From Pseudomonadota bacterium (GTDB lineage: Bacteria > Pseudomonadota > Alphaproteobacteria > Rhizobiales > Methylopilaceae), in the NCBI GenBank assembly GCA_023430145.1, contig JAEZCD010000129.1:1-23580 (forward strand): a stretch of DNA of 23,580 nucleotides. The letters run 5' to 3'. The position numbers and the translations under genes are program-made. Each line of letters starts with the position of its first letter. Position 1 is the stretch's first letter. This document shows, one piece after another, positions 7,003 to 13,937 of the stretch. The notes under the pieces are model-generated. The model had not been told where the DNA came from. It worked only from the letters and a program-made list of their open reading frames with translations, and searched no databases.

Positions 7003-8267
7003 GCAGCCTCCCGCTCAGTCCTCCTGGAGGGGCGCCGTTTTGGCGCCCCTTTTTTCGTCGGCGGGCGCGGCTCGGCGACCGCCAGTCCCCGGGCGGCGAG
7101 CTCCTTGATGAGGGCGCCGACATCCTTGCGGATCCGCGCTGGCTCGGTGTCCGGGAACACCTCCGACAGGAGGCCGGCGATCTCGGCGCCGCTCGTCGGC
7201 GTCCCGAGCAGCTTCCAGGCGAGCAGCGCCAACGGGTCGAGCGAATAGATGCCGGCGCGAGCCGGATGGACCAGAAAGGCCTCGCCGCCCACCTCGTGCA
7301 GGGCGGCTTCGGGGCTGCGGATGAAACGCTCGCCGCCGGCGGAAGCGAGGCCCAGCGACGGCGCCACCTCCGACACCTCCACCTTCGGCAGCGGCGAGGC
7401 GCCCTGCCCCGGCCGCTCGATGCGGCTCCAATCGGCGAACCGCTCCCGCAGCGCCGCCACCGCGTCCTCGAGGCGCGCATAGCGCAGCGTGAAGCAGGGG
7501 AACTCTTCGACGAGGCCGCGCAGCCTATCGAACACCGCGTCGGCCGCCGCAGTGGTCGCCAGGTTCTGCAGGATCATCCGCCGCAGCCCGGCTCCGGCGG
7601 CGGCCTCCGTGATCTCCGCCGGACCGTCGCGCTGACGGTCGAGCACCACGAAGGCGCCGACGGGCGCCGTTTCCCCGTGCGCCGCATGGAGCTCTGCGGG
7701 CACCTTCACGAACTGGTTCTGTTGATCCGCCGGCCCGGCGTGATCGCGAACGAAATCGCGAAGCGCCGCGCCGGCGCGACGCGGCAGCGGAAGGCGCAGG
7801 CGCGGGACGATGCCGAGCGCCACGCCTCTCACCGGCGTGCCCTCGATCGGCAACAGGTCGTCGGCGAAGATGCGCACGCCGGCAGCCGCCAGCGCGGCGA
7901 TCAGGATGCTCTTGCCGGCCTTGGAGGCGCTCGGGAAGACGACCAGGCGTCCGCCGAGCTCCGCCGCGCCCGCGTGCAGGCAGAGGCGGCCCGGCGAGGC
8001 CCCGGCGAAAGCATAGCCGAGGTCGACGAGCAGGCTGGTGATGACGCCGGCCGGCGTATCGGCGGTCGACGGCTCGTCGAGCCATCGCGAGTCGAGCCGA
8101 AAGCCGCGCCGGCGGCGCTCGATCGTCGCGAAGGCGGGTCGCTCGGCATGCTCGGCGATCTCGAAGTGCCAGCCGTTCAGGACCGAGGCAAGGCACGGGA
8201 CGAGCGCTGGATCGTCGGCGAGGGCCACTGGATCGGGTAGCCCTTGGAAATTGGCGAAGCGGGTCAT
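6990..8267 (-). CDS. HprK-like kinase fused to a C-terminal PqqD-like domain
   Basis: A 425-residue protein with two parts. Residues about 1-300 resemble HPr kinase/phosphorylase relatives (HprK-related kinase A type). A P-loop lies in FPSASKAGKSILIAAL with Lys119 and Ser120, followed by RIFADDLLPIEG (Asp136, Asp137), the usual HprK-type metal/catalytic region. Residues about 320-400 resemble PqqD (ALHEVGGEAFLVHPARAGIY, then LLAWKLLG, GAEIAGLLSEVF and DVGALIKELAARGL), a peptide-binding chaperone domain of peptide-modification systems. Some lasso-peptide clusters use HprK-like kinases to phosphorylate a Ser of the precursor. Here the partner would be the small repeat protein directly upstream (8315-8620). 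An in-frame TTG at 8294 is an alternative start with a weak GGAG. The Lys/Arg-rich 3' end overlaps glnA and encodes through its terminator. The domain reading is good; the function is inferred. Confidence 0.78.
   Translation of the reverse strand: MTRFANFQGLPDPVALADDPALVPCLASVLNGWHFEIAEHAERPAFATIERRRRGFRLDSRWLDEPSTADTPAGVITSLLVDLGYAFAGASPGRLCLHAGAAELGGRLVVFPSASKAGKSILIAALAAAGVRIFADDLLPIEGTPVRGVALGIVPRLRLPLPRRAGAALRDFVRDHAGPADQQNQFVKVPAELHAAHGETAPVGAFVVLDRQRDGPAEITEAAAGAGLRRMILQNLATTAAADAVFDRLRGLVEEFPCFTLRYARLEDAVAALRERFADWSRIERPGQGASPLPKVEVSEVAPSLGLASAGGERFIRSPEAALHEVGGEAFLVHPARAGIYSLDPLALLAWKLLGTPTSGAEIAGLLSEVFPDTEPARIRKDVGALIKELAARGLAVAEPRPPTKKGAPKRRPSRRTEREAAQTE
7028..7055 (+). terminator. 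Intrinsic terminator of glnA
   Basis: A perfect 9-bp stem, AGGGGCGCC and GGCGCCCCT, with a 5-base loop (GTTTT) is followed by TTTTT. It lies 26 bases after the glnA stop. It is also inside the 3' end of the convergent kinase gene, where it encodes a Lys/Arg-rich tail. The T-run is present only for plus-strand transcription, so it should not stop the kinase transcript efficiently. Confidence 0.9.
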
Positions 8268-8314
8268 GGGCGGGCCGCGGAATGTGCCGACCAAGGCATG
8301 CGGGCTCCGGGCGA

Positions 8315-8620
8315 TCAGCCGCGGCTGCGGCTACGGCTGCGATCGCGGCTTCGGTTGCGGCTGCGATTGCGACTCCGGTTGCGGCTGCGATTGCGACTCC
8401 GGTTACGGCTCCGACGATTGCGCGAGCGCCGGCTGCGCCGGCTGCGGCGATCGGCCGCTTCTGCCTCGCTGAGGCTCAAGACCGTAGGCGCGACGTAGGC
8501 GGCCGGAAGAGCCAGGCCGAGCATCAGAAGAATGCGACGGCGCCCCAGATCAGCCGTATTCTCGGCAGCATCGGCACTCCGGATTTCGTGTCCCTGTTCG
8601 TGATCGTCTTTCGAGGTCAT
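8315..8620 (-). CDS. Small Tat-like protein with Arg-Ser-Arg-Asn repeats, possible kinase substrate
   Basis: A 101-residue protein. Residues 1-26 are polar. Residues 27-56 form a Tat-like or signal-anchor segment (RRRILLMLGLALPAAYVAP, then TVLSLSEAEAA). Residues 58-100 consist only of Arg (24), Ser (12), Asn (6) and one Asp: RRS triplets, then five RSRN units, ending in RSRS. A strong AAGGAG ribosome site lies 6 bases before the ATG, and codons alternate synonymously within the repeats; both support real coding. It ends 47 bases before the HprK/PqqD fusion gene on the same strand, so the two are likely cotranscribed. The arrangement suggests a precursor or substrate of that kinase, with the serines as candidate sites. 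Alternatives are a nucleic-acid- or envelope-polymer-binding polycation. I know no characterised homologue. Confidence 0.72.
   Translation of the reverse strand: MTSKDDHEQGHEIRSADAAENTADLGRRRILLMLGLALPAAYVAPTVLSLSEAEAADRRSRRSRRSRNRRSRNRSRNRSRNRSRNRSRNRSRDRSRSRSRG
8353..8400. repeat. Tandem 24-bp direct repeat within the RS-repeat gene
   Basis: Two exact adjacent 24-bp copies occur at 8353-8376 and 8377-8400. Each encodes two RSRN tetrads on the minus strand with alternating synonymous codons (AGC CGC AAC CGG AGT CGC AAT CGC). Degenerate 12-bp and 6-bp relatives extend on both sides, over roughly 8320-8430. Such an array can change length by slippage in multiples of four residues without breaking the frame. 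Confidence 0.85.
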
Positions 8621-8626
8621 CTGCTT

Positions 8627-8632
8627 CTCCTT
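8627..8632 (-). promoter_or_regulatory. Strong ribosome binding site of the RS-repeat gene
   Basis: On the minus strand AAGGAG stands 6 bases ahead of the ATG at 8620. It is among the best Shine-Dalgarno matches in the window and is the main argument that this small, compositionally extreme ORF is translated. The kinase gene downstream lacks a comparable site, consistent with translational coupling. Confidence 0.7.
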
Positions 8633-8807
8633 CGGTATGACGAGGCCGGGGCCCGCATGCTTGGTCGATGCTGAGAGAACGCGGGCAGGCTGATCCTATT
8701 CGGCACTCTTCATCACGAACCCGTGTCCGAAGCTGCGTTCCGCGAGGCGGCGAGCGGGCTCGGCGACCTGCACCTGCCGGGCGACCGGCGGGGTTCGTGC
8801 GGCGACG

Positions 8808-9224
8808 ATGTCTCGGCTAAAATGCCGATCCGCCGCTGCCGCGGGCAGCGTGGATCCACCCGCCTCGCGCGGACCCGCATGGAGCGACCCCCTGTCCCTG
8901 AAGCCGCCGCGGCGCTTTTCCGCCAAAGAGCTCGCGAGCTCGCCCCTCGCTGGCCTCGAGCACGAGCTGATGGCCGAGAGCGCGCAGCGCCTCGGTGACG
9001 CCGCGCGCGCGCTGAAGGCCACGCTCGACCGGCTCGCCGACGTCGCGCCCGACGCGCCGGACCGGGCGGCGCTGGTGGCCGAGGCTGGCGAGCTTTTGTG
9101 GTTCCTCGTCGTGCAGCGCGAGGCCTGCGGCTTGCGCGACAGCGAGGTGGTGATGCGTGACTACCGCGTGCCGGCCGAGGTGCGGCTGCGCATGGGCATG
9201 CGGCGGCCGCGTCCGCAGGAGTGA
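8808..9224 (+). CDS. DUF6665 family protein
   Basis: The C-terminal ~90 residues fit the small alphaproteobacterial family DUF6665, whose function is unknown. Key stretches are GLEHELMAESAQRLGDAARA, a variable helix, ALVAEAGELLWFLVVQREAC and GLRDSEVVMRDYRVPAEVRL. It looks like an all-helical cytosolic protein with no signal peptide. The N-terminal ~45 residues are low-complexity and poorly supported. The ATG at 8808 has a weak ribosome site, and an in-frame GTG at 8850 is a plausible later start. The gene is divergent from the RS-repeat gene (about 187 bases apart) and convergent with the exported protein at 9281. Nothing in the context indicates a pathway. Confidence 0.75.
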   Translation: MSRLKCRSAAAAGSVDPPASRGPAWSDPLSLKPPRRFSAKELASSPLAGLEHELMAESAQRLGDAARALKATLDRLADVAPDAPDRAALVAEAGELLWFLVVQREACGLRDSEVVMRDYRVPAEVRLRMGMRRPRPQE

Positions 9225-9280
9225 CGGGCGCGAGTCGCCGCGATCTCTCGCGACTGCCCCGAGGGAAGCGTCTGCGGGGC

Positions 9281-9997
9281 TCAATCCATCTTCTGATAGG
9301 TGTTCTGCAACTCGTCCTGGATGACGGTCGCCTTGCCGGAGGCGCCGAGCACGAGATCCTCCGTCGGCGTCAGCACCGAGTAACGCCAGCCGGACGGCGG
9401 CTTCAGCTTCGCCGCGAGGCCCGGCAGGTCGGCATAGACGAGGCTCTTGTCGACGATCTGCGCATAGGCCTGCATCGCATAGCGGGCACCGCCGGGCGCG
9501 GTCAGCACGAAGACCGGCCGCCCCGCCTTGAAGATGTACCGCGTCTCGCGGTCGACGGTGGTCTCCCGGTAGCTGCCGCGGCGGACCAGATCCAGGAGGC
9601 CGAGATCGAGCGTCGCCCGCTCCGCGAGCTTCAGGCCGCCCGCCTCGATGGTGGCCCCGGCCGCGGTGGCGCCGGAGCCGGAGATCGTGTCCATCAGGAA
9701 GTAGCGCGGCCCGTTGAGGAGAACCGTCAGCGCGTCGAAGCGCTTCTTCATGTCGGCCTCGGTGATCTTCTCCCAGACCGCGGCCGGGCAGTCGTCGAGG
9801 CCGAGCGTGTTGTAGACCGTGGCGACGAGACGCAAGCCGTCGCGGACGATCGGCACCAGCTCGCAGTAGCGCGCATCGCGAACCTCGGTGACCGTGTGCG
9901 CGGCCGCGTCGACGACGGGGCCGGCCCACACCACCGGCGCTGCGGCGAGGGTGAGGCCGGCGAGGAGACAGAGGCGGAGGCTCGAGGCGATCGTCAT
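9281..9997 (-). CDS. Exported protein of unknown function
   Basis: A 238-residue protein starting with a clear signal peptide (MTIASSLRLCLLAGLTLAAA, then PVVWAG), which fixed the start; the open frame reaches 10252 but the extra part is Arg/Pro-rich noise. The mature part has two Cys (in ARYCELVPIV and LDDCPAAVW) that could form a disulfide in the periplasm. It has a conserved-looking central region (LLNGPRYFLMDTI) and a C-terminal region (PSGWRYSVLTPTEDLVL). I do not recognise the family by function; uncharacterised proteins of this kind occur in Hyphomicrobiales. It is divergent from the HAD phosphatase gene, with a 175-base shared upstream region, and convergent with the DUF6665 gene. Confidence 0.75.
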   Translation of the reverse strand: MTIASSLRLCLLAGLTLAAAPVVWAGPVVDAAAHTVTEVRDARYCELVPIVRDGLRLVATVYNTLGLDDCPAAVWEKITEADMKKRFDALTVLLNGPRYFLMDTISGSGATAAGATIEAGGLKLAERATLDLGLLDLVRRGSYRETTVDRETRYIFKAGRPVFVLTAPGGARYAMQAYAQIVDKSLVYADLPGLAAKLKPPSGWRYSVLTPTEDLVLGASGKATVIQDELQNTYQKMD

Positions 9998-10172
9998 GGT
10001 CGGGACCTTCGGGGCGAGCGGGGCTGTCGCAGCACAATCCCGTAATCGCGGGTGCTGAACAGGCCGTAACGGACGGGCGGGGCCGGAGGCCCGCCGGCCG
10101 CACGGGCCTCGAAGGCGGGGGGGCGAGGCAGGGCTTGCGCACACCGCAGCGGCCGCGCTAGGTGCCACCGCC

Positions 10173-10862
10173 ATGCCCGCACCCGCCACCATCGTCTTCG
10201 ATCTCGACGGCACGCTCGTCGACACCGCGCCCGATCTCGTGCGCGCGCTCAACCACGCGATCGCGCTCGAGGGCGCCGAGCCGATCTCGATCGACGAGAC
10301 GCGCTCGATGATCGGCGCCGGCGCCCGGGCGCTGCTCGCGCGCGGCCTGTCGGCGCGGCGCCGGAACCTGCCCGACGAGCGCTTCGAGGAGCTGCACCGC
10401 GCCTTCCTCGACCACTACGAGGCGCACATCGCCGACCACAGCCGGCCGTTCGACGGCACCCTCGCCGCGCTCGACCGGCTGCGCACGGCCGGCTACGGGC
10501 TCGCCATCTGCACCAACAAGATCGAGCGGCTCGCGAAGAAGCTCGTCGGCCTGCTCGACCTCGATCGCTATTTCCGGGTGGTCGTCGGCGGCGACAGCTA
10601 CGACAAGCAGAAGCCCGACCCGAAGCCGCTGATGGGCGCCATCGGCCGCGCCGGCGGTAACGGCCTGCCGGCCATCCTCGTCGGCGATTCGGCGACCGAC
10701 CTGTGGACCGCACAGGCCGCCGGCATCCCGCTCATCGGCGTCACCTTCGGCTACACCGACGTGCCGATGGCCGAGCTCGGTCCCGACCGGCTGATCAGCG
10801 ATTACGGCGCGCTCGACGCGGCGGTCGACGGGCTGCTCGGCGAGCCGCCGAGGCGCGGCTGA
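10173..10862 (+). CDS. gph: HAD family hydrolase, phosphoglycolate phosphatase-like
   Basis: Phosphoglycolate phosphatases remove phosphate from 2-phosphoglycolate, a by-product of DNA 3'-end repair and of oxygenase side reactions. The 229 residues show all HAD motifs: I, FDLDGTLVDTAPD (nucleophile Asp10, acid/base Asp12); II, LAICTNK; III/IV, KQKPDPKPL and ILVGDSATDLWTAQAAG. The helical C1-type cap lies between motifs I and II, as in subfamily IA. Alphaproteobacterial proteins of this kind are usually annotated Gph, but HAD substrate calls from sequence are unreliable. dhaK follows 82 bases downstream on the same strand, so a sugar-phosphate substrate linked to that kinase is also possible. 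Confidence 0.85.
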   Translation: MPAPATIVFDLDGTLVDTAPDLVRALNHAIALEGAEPISIDETRSMIGAGARALLARGLSARRRNLPDERFEELHRAFLDHYEAHIADHSRPFDGTLAALDRLRTAGYGLAICTNKIERLAKKLVGLLDLDRYFRVVVGGDSYDKQKPDPKPLMGAIGRAGGNGLPAILVGDSATDLWTAQAAGIPLIGVTFGYTDVPMAELGPDRLISDYGALDAAVDGLLGEPPRRG

Positions 10863-10944
10863 GCCGCTGCTCGGCACGAGCTTTCCTTCGGCAGCCGACC
10901 AAATCGGTGCCGCACGTCGCCTGCGCATAAGGGGGATAGGAACT

Positions 10945-11943
10945 GTGAAGAAGCTGATGAACGATCCGGCGGATTTCGTCGACGAGATGCTGGAGGGACT
11001 GGCGCTCGCCCACCCCTCGCTGGTGCGCGACGGCGAGAACGGCCGCGTCATCCGCCGAGCCGAGGGCGCGCCGAAGGACCGCGTCGGCATCGTCTCCGGC
11101 GGCGGCTCCGGCCATCTGCCGCTGTTCACCGGCTATGTCGGCCCGGGGCTGCTCGACGCCTGCGCGATCGGCAACGTCTTCGAGGGACCGACCGTCGGCT
11201 CCTGCATGGACGCCATCCGGCTCGCCGACGGCGGCCGCGGCGTGCTCCGCCTCTACGGCAATTACGGCGGCGACCGCATGAACTTCGACATGGCCGGCGA
11301 GATGCTGGAGGACGAGGGCATCGAGACGACCACCGTCCTCGGCACCGACGACATCGCCAGCGGCGGGCCGGAGGAGCGCGGCAAGCGGCGCGGCGTCGCC
11401 GGCATCCTCTACGCCTACAAGGCGGCCGGCGCGAAGGCGGCGACCGGCGCCTCGCTCGAGGAGGTGACGGACGCCGCCGCGCACGCCGTCGACCGGACGC
11501 GGACGATCGGCGTCGCCCTCTCCCCCTGCCAGGTGCCGGGCTCGGCGGCGCCGACCTTCACCCTCGGCGAGGACGAGATCGAGATGGGCATGGGCATCCA
11601 TGGCGAGCCCGGCATCTGGCGCGACCGGCTGCGGACGGCCGACGAGATCGTCGACGAGATGCTCGAGCGGCTGCTCGCCGACCGGCCGCTGCACGCCGCC
11701 GACCGCGTCTCGATCCTCGTCAACGGCCTCGGCGCGACGCCGCTCGAGGAGCTGTTCATCCTCTACCGGCGGGCCGCCGCGACGCTGACCGACGGCGGCT
11801 TCCACATCGTCCGGCCGCTGGTCGGCCCCTTCGTCACCTCGATGGAGATGGCCGGCGCCTCGATCAGCCTCTGCTTCGTCGGCGACGAGCTCGAGGCGCT
11901 GCTGGCCGCGCCGGCGAGCTGCCCGTTCTGGAGGGTCGGCTGA
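10945..11943 (+). CDS. dhaK: Dihydroxyacetone kinase subunit DhaK
   Basis: DhaK binds dihydroxyacetone (or a related triose or tetrose ketose) covalently through a His, and DhaL transfers the phosphate. The GTG start follows a GGGGGATAGGA ribosome site and gives the family N-terminus MKKLMNDPADFVDEMLEGLA. Visible motifs are SGGGSGHLPLFTGYVG (with the substrate-site His), NYGGDRMNFDMA (Asp) and GMGIHGEPGI, whose His is the hemiaminal-forming residue. At 332 residues it is slightly shorter than E. coli DhaK (356). dhaL overlaps its stop. No dhaM-type PTS subunit follows. The variant with NYGGDRMNF rather than NYTGDILNF is common in rhizobial homologues, some of which serve other ketoses, so the true substrate is open. 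Confidence 0.9.
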   Translation: MKKLMNDPADFVDEMLEGLALAHPSLVRDGENGRVIRRAEGAPKDRVGIVSGGGSGHLPLFTGYVGPGLLDACAIGNVFEGPTVGSCMDAIRLADGGRGVLRLYGNYGGDRMNFDMAGEMLEDEGIETTTVLGTDDIASGGPEERGKRRGVAGILYAYKAAGAKAATGASLEEVTDAAAHAVDRTRTIGVALSPCQVPGSAAPTFTLGEDEIEMGMGIHGEPGIWRDRLRTADEIVDEMLERLLADRPLHAADRVSILVNGLGATPLEELFILYRRAAATLTDGGFHIVRPLVGPFVTSMEMAGASISLCFVGDELEALLAAPASCPFWRVG

Positions 11944-12560
11944 TGGGGCTCTCGCCCGCCGCTCTGCGCGCCGCGGTCGAACGCGCCAACGCGGCCATGC
12001 CGGGTCTCGAGCAGGAGCTGAACGCGGCCGACTCGAAGCTCGGCGACGGCGACACGGGCGGCATGCTGGCGCGACTCGTCGGCGGCCTCGCGAAGGCACC
12101 GGTGCCGGCCGAGGCCGATCTCGGCGCCGCCTTCTCGGCCTATGCGAAGGCCGCGGCGACCGCGACCGGCTCCAGCCTCGGCACGTTGTTCGCCACCGCG
12201 CTCCTGACCATGTCGAAGGCGACTCGTGGCAAGCCCGAGGTCGCCTGGAGCGAGCTGTCGCCGCTGCTCGAGGGCGCGCGGGAGGCGATGATGGCGCGCG
12301 GCGGCGCCAAGCTCGGCGACAAGACGGTGCTCGATGCGCTCGACGCGGTGGCGGCAGCGACACGCGGCCTCGACGATCCGGGCGCGATCGGCGGTGCCGC
12401 GACGGCCGCGGCGGAGGATGCGCTCGCCCGCTTCCGCGACCAGCCGAACAGGATCGGCCGGGCGCGCATGTTCGCCGATGCCAGCGTCGGCCTCGACGAC
12501 CCCGGCATGCTCGCCTTCGCAAGGCTGACGAAGGTGCTCGCCGGCGCTCCGCGAGACTGA
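11943..12560 (+). CDS. dhaL: Dihydroxyacetone kinase subunit DhaL
   Basis: DhaL is the nucleotide-binding subunit that phosphorylates the substrate held by DhaK. The 205-residue protein has the all-helical DhaL layout. The metal/ADP-binding Asp cluster is in ADSKLGDGDTGG, with the D-x4-D-x-D spacing of E. coli Asp30/35/37. It also has GSSLGTLFATAL, GAKLGDKTVLDALDA and a lid region RARMFADASVGLDDPG, which differs from the canonical GRASYLGERSIGHQDPGA type. The ATG overlaps the dhaK stop (TGATG), so translation is coupled. No DhaM or other PTS phosphoryl carrier lies nearby, so whether the donor is ATP or PEP through a distant DhaM cannot be told. It is convergent with the GNAT gene, only 10 bases away. 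Confidence 0.9.
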   Translation: MGLSPAALRAAVERANAAMPGLEQELNAADSKLGDGDTGGMLARLVGGLAKAPVPAEADLGAAFSAYAKAAATATGSSLGTLFATALLTMSKATRGKPEVAWSELSPLLEGAREAMMARGGAKLGDKTVLDALDAVAAATRGLDDPGAIGGAATAAAEDALARFRDQPNRIGRARMFADASVGLDDPGMLAFARLTKVLAGAPRD

Positions 12561-12570
12561 GCCACCCGCC

Positions 12571-13200
12571 TCAGCCGGCGAGCGCCTTCACCATCATCAC
12601 CCAGTCGCCGCCATAGGCGAAGCCCGGATAGGCGATCACCGGCCGGCGGTCGACCTCGCGGAAGCCGTGCCGCTCGTAGAGGCCGAGGGCGCGGCGGTTC
12701 TCGCCGGCGACGATGATGCTGAGATCCCGCGCGCCGCTCCGCTCGGCGAGCCGGTCGGCCTCGCCGAGCAGGGTTCGGCCGATCCCCCTGCCCTGGAACT
12801 CGGGCAGGACGGCGAGCGCGTTGAGATACCAGCTGCCGGGCGCCGCCGCCTCGAGCTCGACCAGCGGCCGCACGATCGGCGGCAACAGGTCGAGATCGCC
12901 CGTCTCGAAGAAGGCGGGCTGGCGGTAGCCGAGCAGGAGGCCGGCGACGGCGCCCTCGCACTCGGCCAGCGTCGCGTTGCGGAAGGAGAAGCCGCCTTCG
13001 TCCCGCTCGGCGCGGCGGCGGCCGACATCGAGCGCCGTCTCGCCCGGACCGGCCGCCGCGCGCCAGAGATGCGTCGGGATACCGTCGCCGGCGAGGTCGA
13101 TCAGCCGCGCGAGGATGGCGCCGTCGGTTCGCGTCGCGCGGCGGACGGCGATTCCGGTCCCGGAGATCTCGGAAAAGCCCTCGTTCAAAGCGCCGCCCAA
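12571..13200 (-). CDS. GNAT family N-acetyltransferase
   Basis: GNAT enzymes transfer an acyl group from acyl-CoA to an amine. The 209-residue protein shows the fold: AVRRATRTDGAILARLIDLA at the N-terminus, YLNALAVLPEFQGRGIGRTL (beta4 and the CoA-pyrophosphate loop Q-G-R-G-I-G), then IIVAGENRRALGLYERHGF and the C-terminal YGGDWVMMVKAL. The substrate is unknown. The start is uncertain: the TTG at 13200 overlaps the upstream gene by 16 bases with no good ribosome site, and a TTG at 13188 is also in frame. The overlap with the deoxyribosyltransferase-like gene indicates cotranscription and probably coupled translation. Confidence 0.85.
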   Translation of the reverse strand: MGGALNEGFSEISGTGIAVRRATRTDGAILARLIDLAGDGIPTHLWRAAAGPGETALDVGRRRAERDEGGFSFRNATLAECEGAVAGLLLGYRQPAFFETGDLDLLPPIVRPLVELEAAAPGSWYLNALAVLPEFQGRGIGRTLLGEADRLAERSGARDLSIIVAGENRRALGLYERHGFREVDRRPVIAYPGFAYGGDWVMMVKALAG

Positions 13201-13802
13201 TAGGCGCCGGCCGGCGGCGCGTGCATCGGCGAGACCCGCAGCAGCAGCGCCGCCTCGGCGACGCAGCGCTCGAACAGGTCGAGATCGGCACCGGGGCCGC
13301 CGGCGCCGTCGCCGGCTTCGCCGAAGATCAGAGTGCCGCCGGAGCGCTCGATGGCGCCGACGATCATCAGATTGTCGAACATGCCGAAATCTTCGATGGA
13401 GAACCCGTCGGCGGCGAACAGGGGAGCCCCCTGCCCTGCCTCCGGCGCGGTCGTCACCTTAGCGCGATATTCGAGCGCCACGCGACTATAGCCGAACACC
13501 GGCCGGCCGAGGGCGTAGGCCATGCCAATCTCGAGCGCGGTGCCGACGTCGGCGCTCGGGCCGCGGAAGGGCGTCACGTTGGCGATGACGGCATCGCAGC
13601 CGCCGATCAGCGCCGCGTTGCGGTCGAAGATGGCGAGCGCGCCGACCCGGCCCGCCAGAGGCGCGCCGGCGGGGGCATCGAGGGGCGAGAGGCCGACCGC
13701 GCCGTGCCGCTCGCAGATGCGCTTCATGGCCTCGAAGCGGGCCGCCGCGTCGGGCTCGAACACGTCCGGACCGGCGAGGTAAAGACTGGGTGCCAATGTC
13801 AT
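13185..13802 (-). CDS. Nucleoside 2-deoxyribosyltransferase family protein
   Basis: This family cleaves or exchanges the N-glycosidic bond of (deoxy)nucleosides or nucleotides. The 205-residue protein has the hallmark N-terminal SLYLAGPDVFEPDA, a central CDAVIANVTPFRGPSADVGT, and ALEIGMAYALGRPVFGY, where Glu91 is at the place of the catalytic Glu. This architecture is shared by salvage enzymes and by nucleotide N-glycosidases that remove modified nucleotides, so the precise role is open. The ATG lies at the end of a noncoding stretch and fits the family N-terminus. The gene overlaps the following GNAT gene. An inverted-repeat element lies about 135 bases upstream. Confidence 0.88.
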   Translation of the reverse strand: MTLAPSLYLAGPDVFEPDAAARFEAMKRICERHGAVGLSPLDAPAGAPLAGRVGALAIFDRNAALIGGCDAVIANVTPFRGPSADVGTALEIGMAYALGRPVFGYSRVALEYRAKVTTAPEAGQGAPLFAADGFSIEDFGMFDNLMIVGAIERSGGTLIFGEAGDGAGGPGADLDLFERCVAEAALLLRVSPMHAPPAGAYWAAL

Positions 13803-13937
13803 GCGGAGAGTCTCGACACCGTTTCGGTCGCCAATGCGGCAAAGCTGGAGATGCCGCGGGCGGCTCGGCGGCGCGAGGGTGGCGGAGGAATCACGGCTGC
13901 GCGAGGAGGCGTCGGGAGCGACGACGACACATTCTCT

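Noticed and set aside
8320..8430. CRISPR-like array from the repeated 24-bp units
   Set aside because: The units are directly adjacent without unique spacers, and they encode a regular peptide repeat; there are no cas genes.
8038..8472. Plus-strand ORF across the repeat region with a Cys/Asp/Gly-rich tail (CGCDCDSGCG pattern), tempting as a metal-binding or peptide precursor
   Set aside because: It is the antisense of the RSRN repeats and of the kinase N-terminus. It has no good ribosome site, whereas the minus frame has AAGGAG and a coherent signal segment.
6990..8620. Lasso-peptide biosynthetic cluster
   Set aside because: No asparagine-synthetase-like cyclase, no transglutaminase-like protease and no typical lasso precursor. 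Only the HprK-like and PqqD-like parts are shared.
9225..9280. Bidirectional terminator between the DUF6665 gene and the exported protein gene
   Set aside because: Short inverted repeats (AGTCGC/GCGACT and GCCCC/GGGGC) are present but imperfectly placed, with no T-run on either strand.
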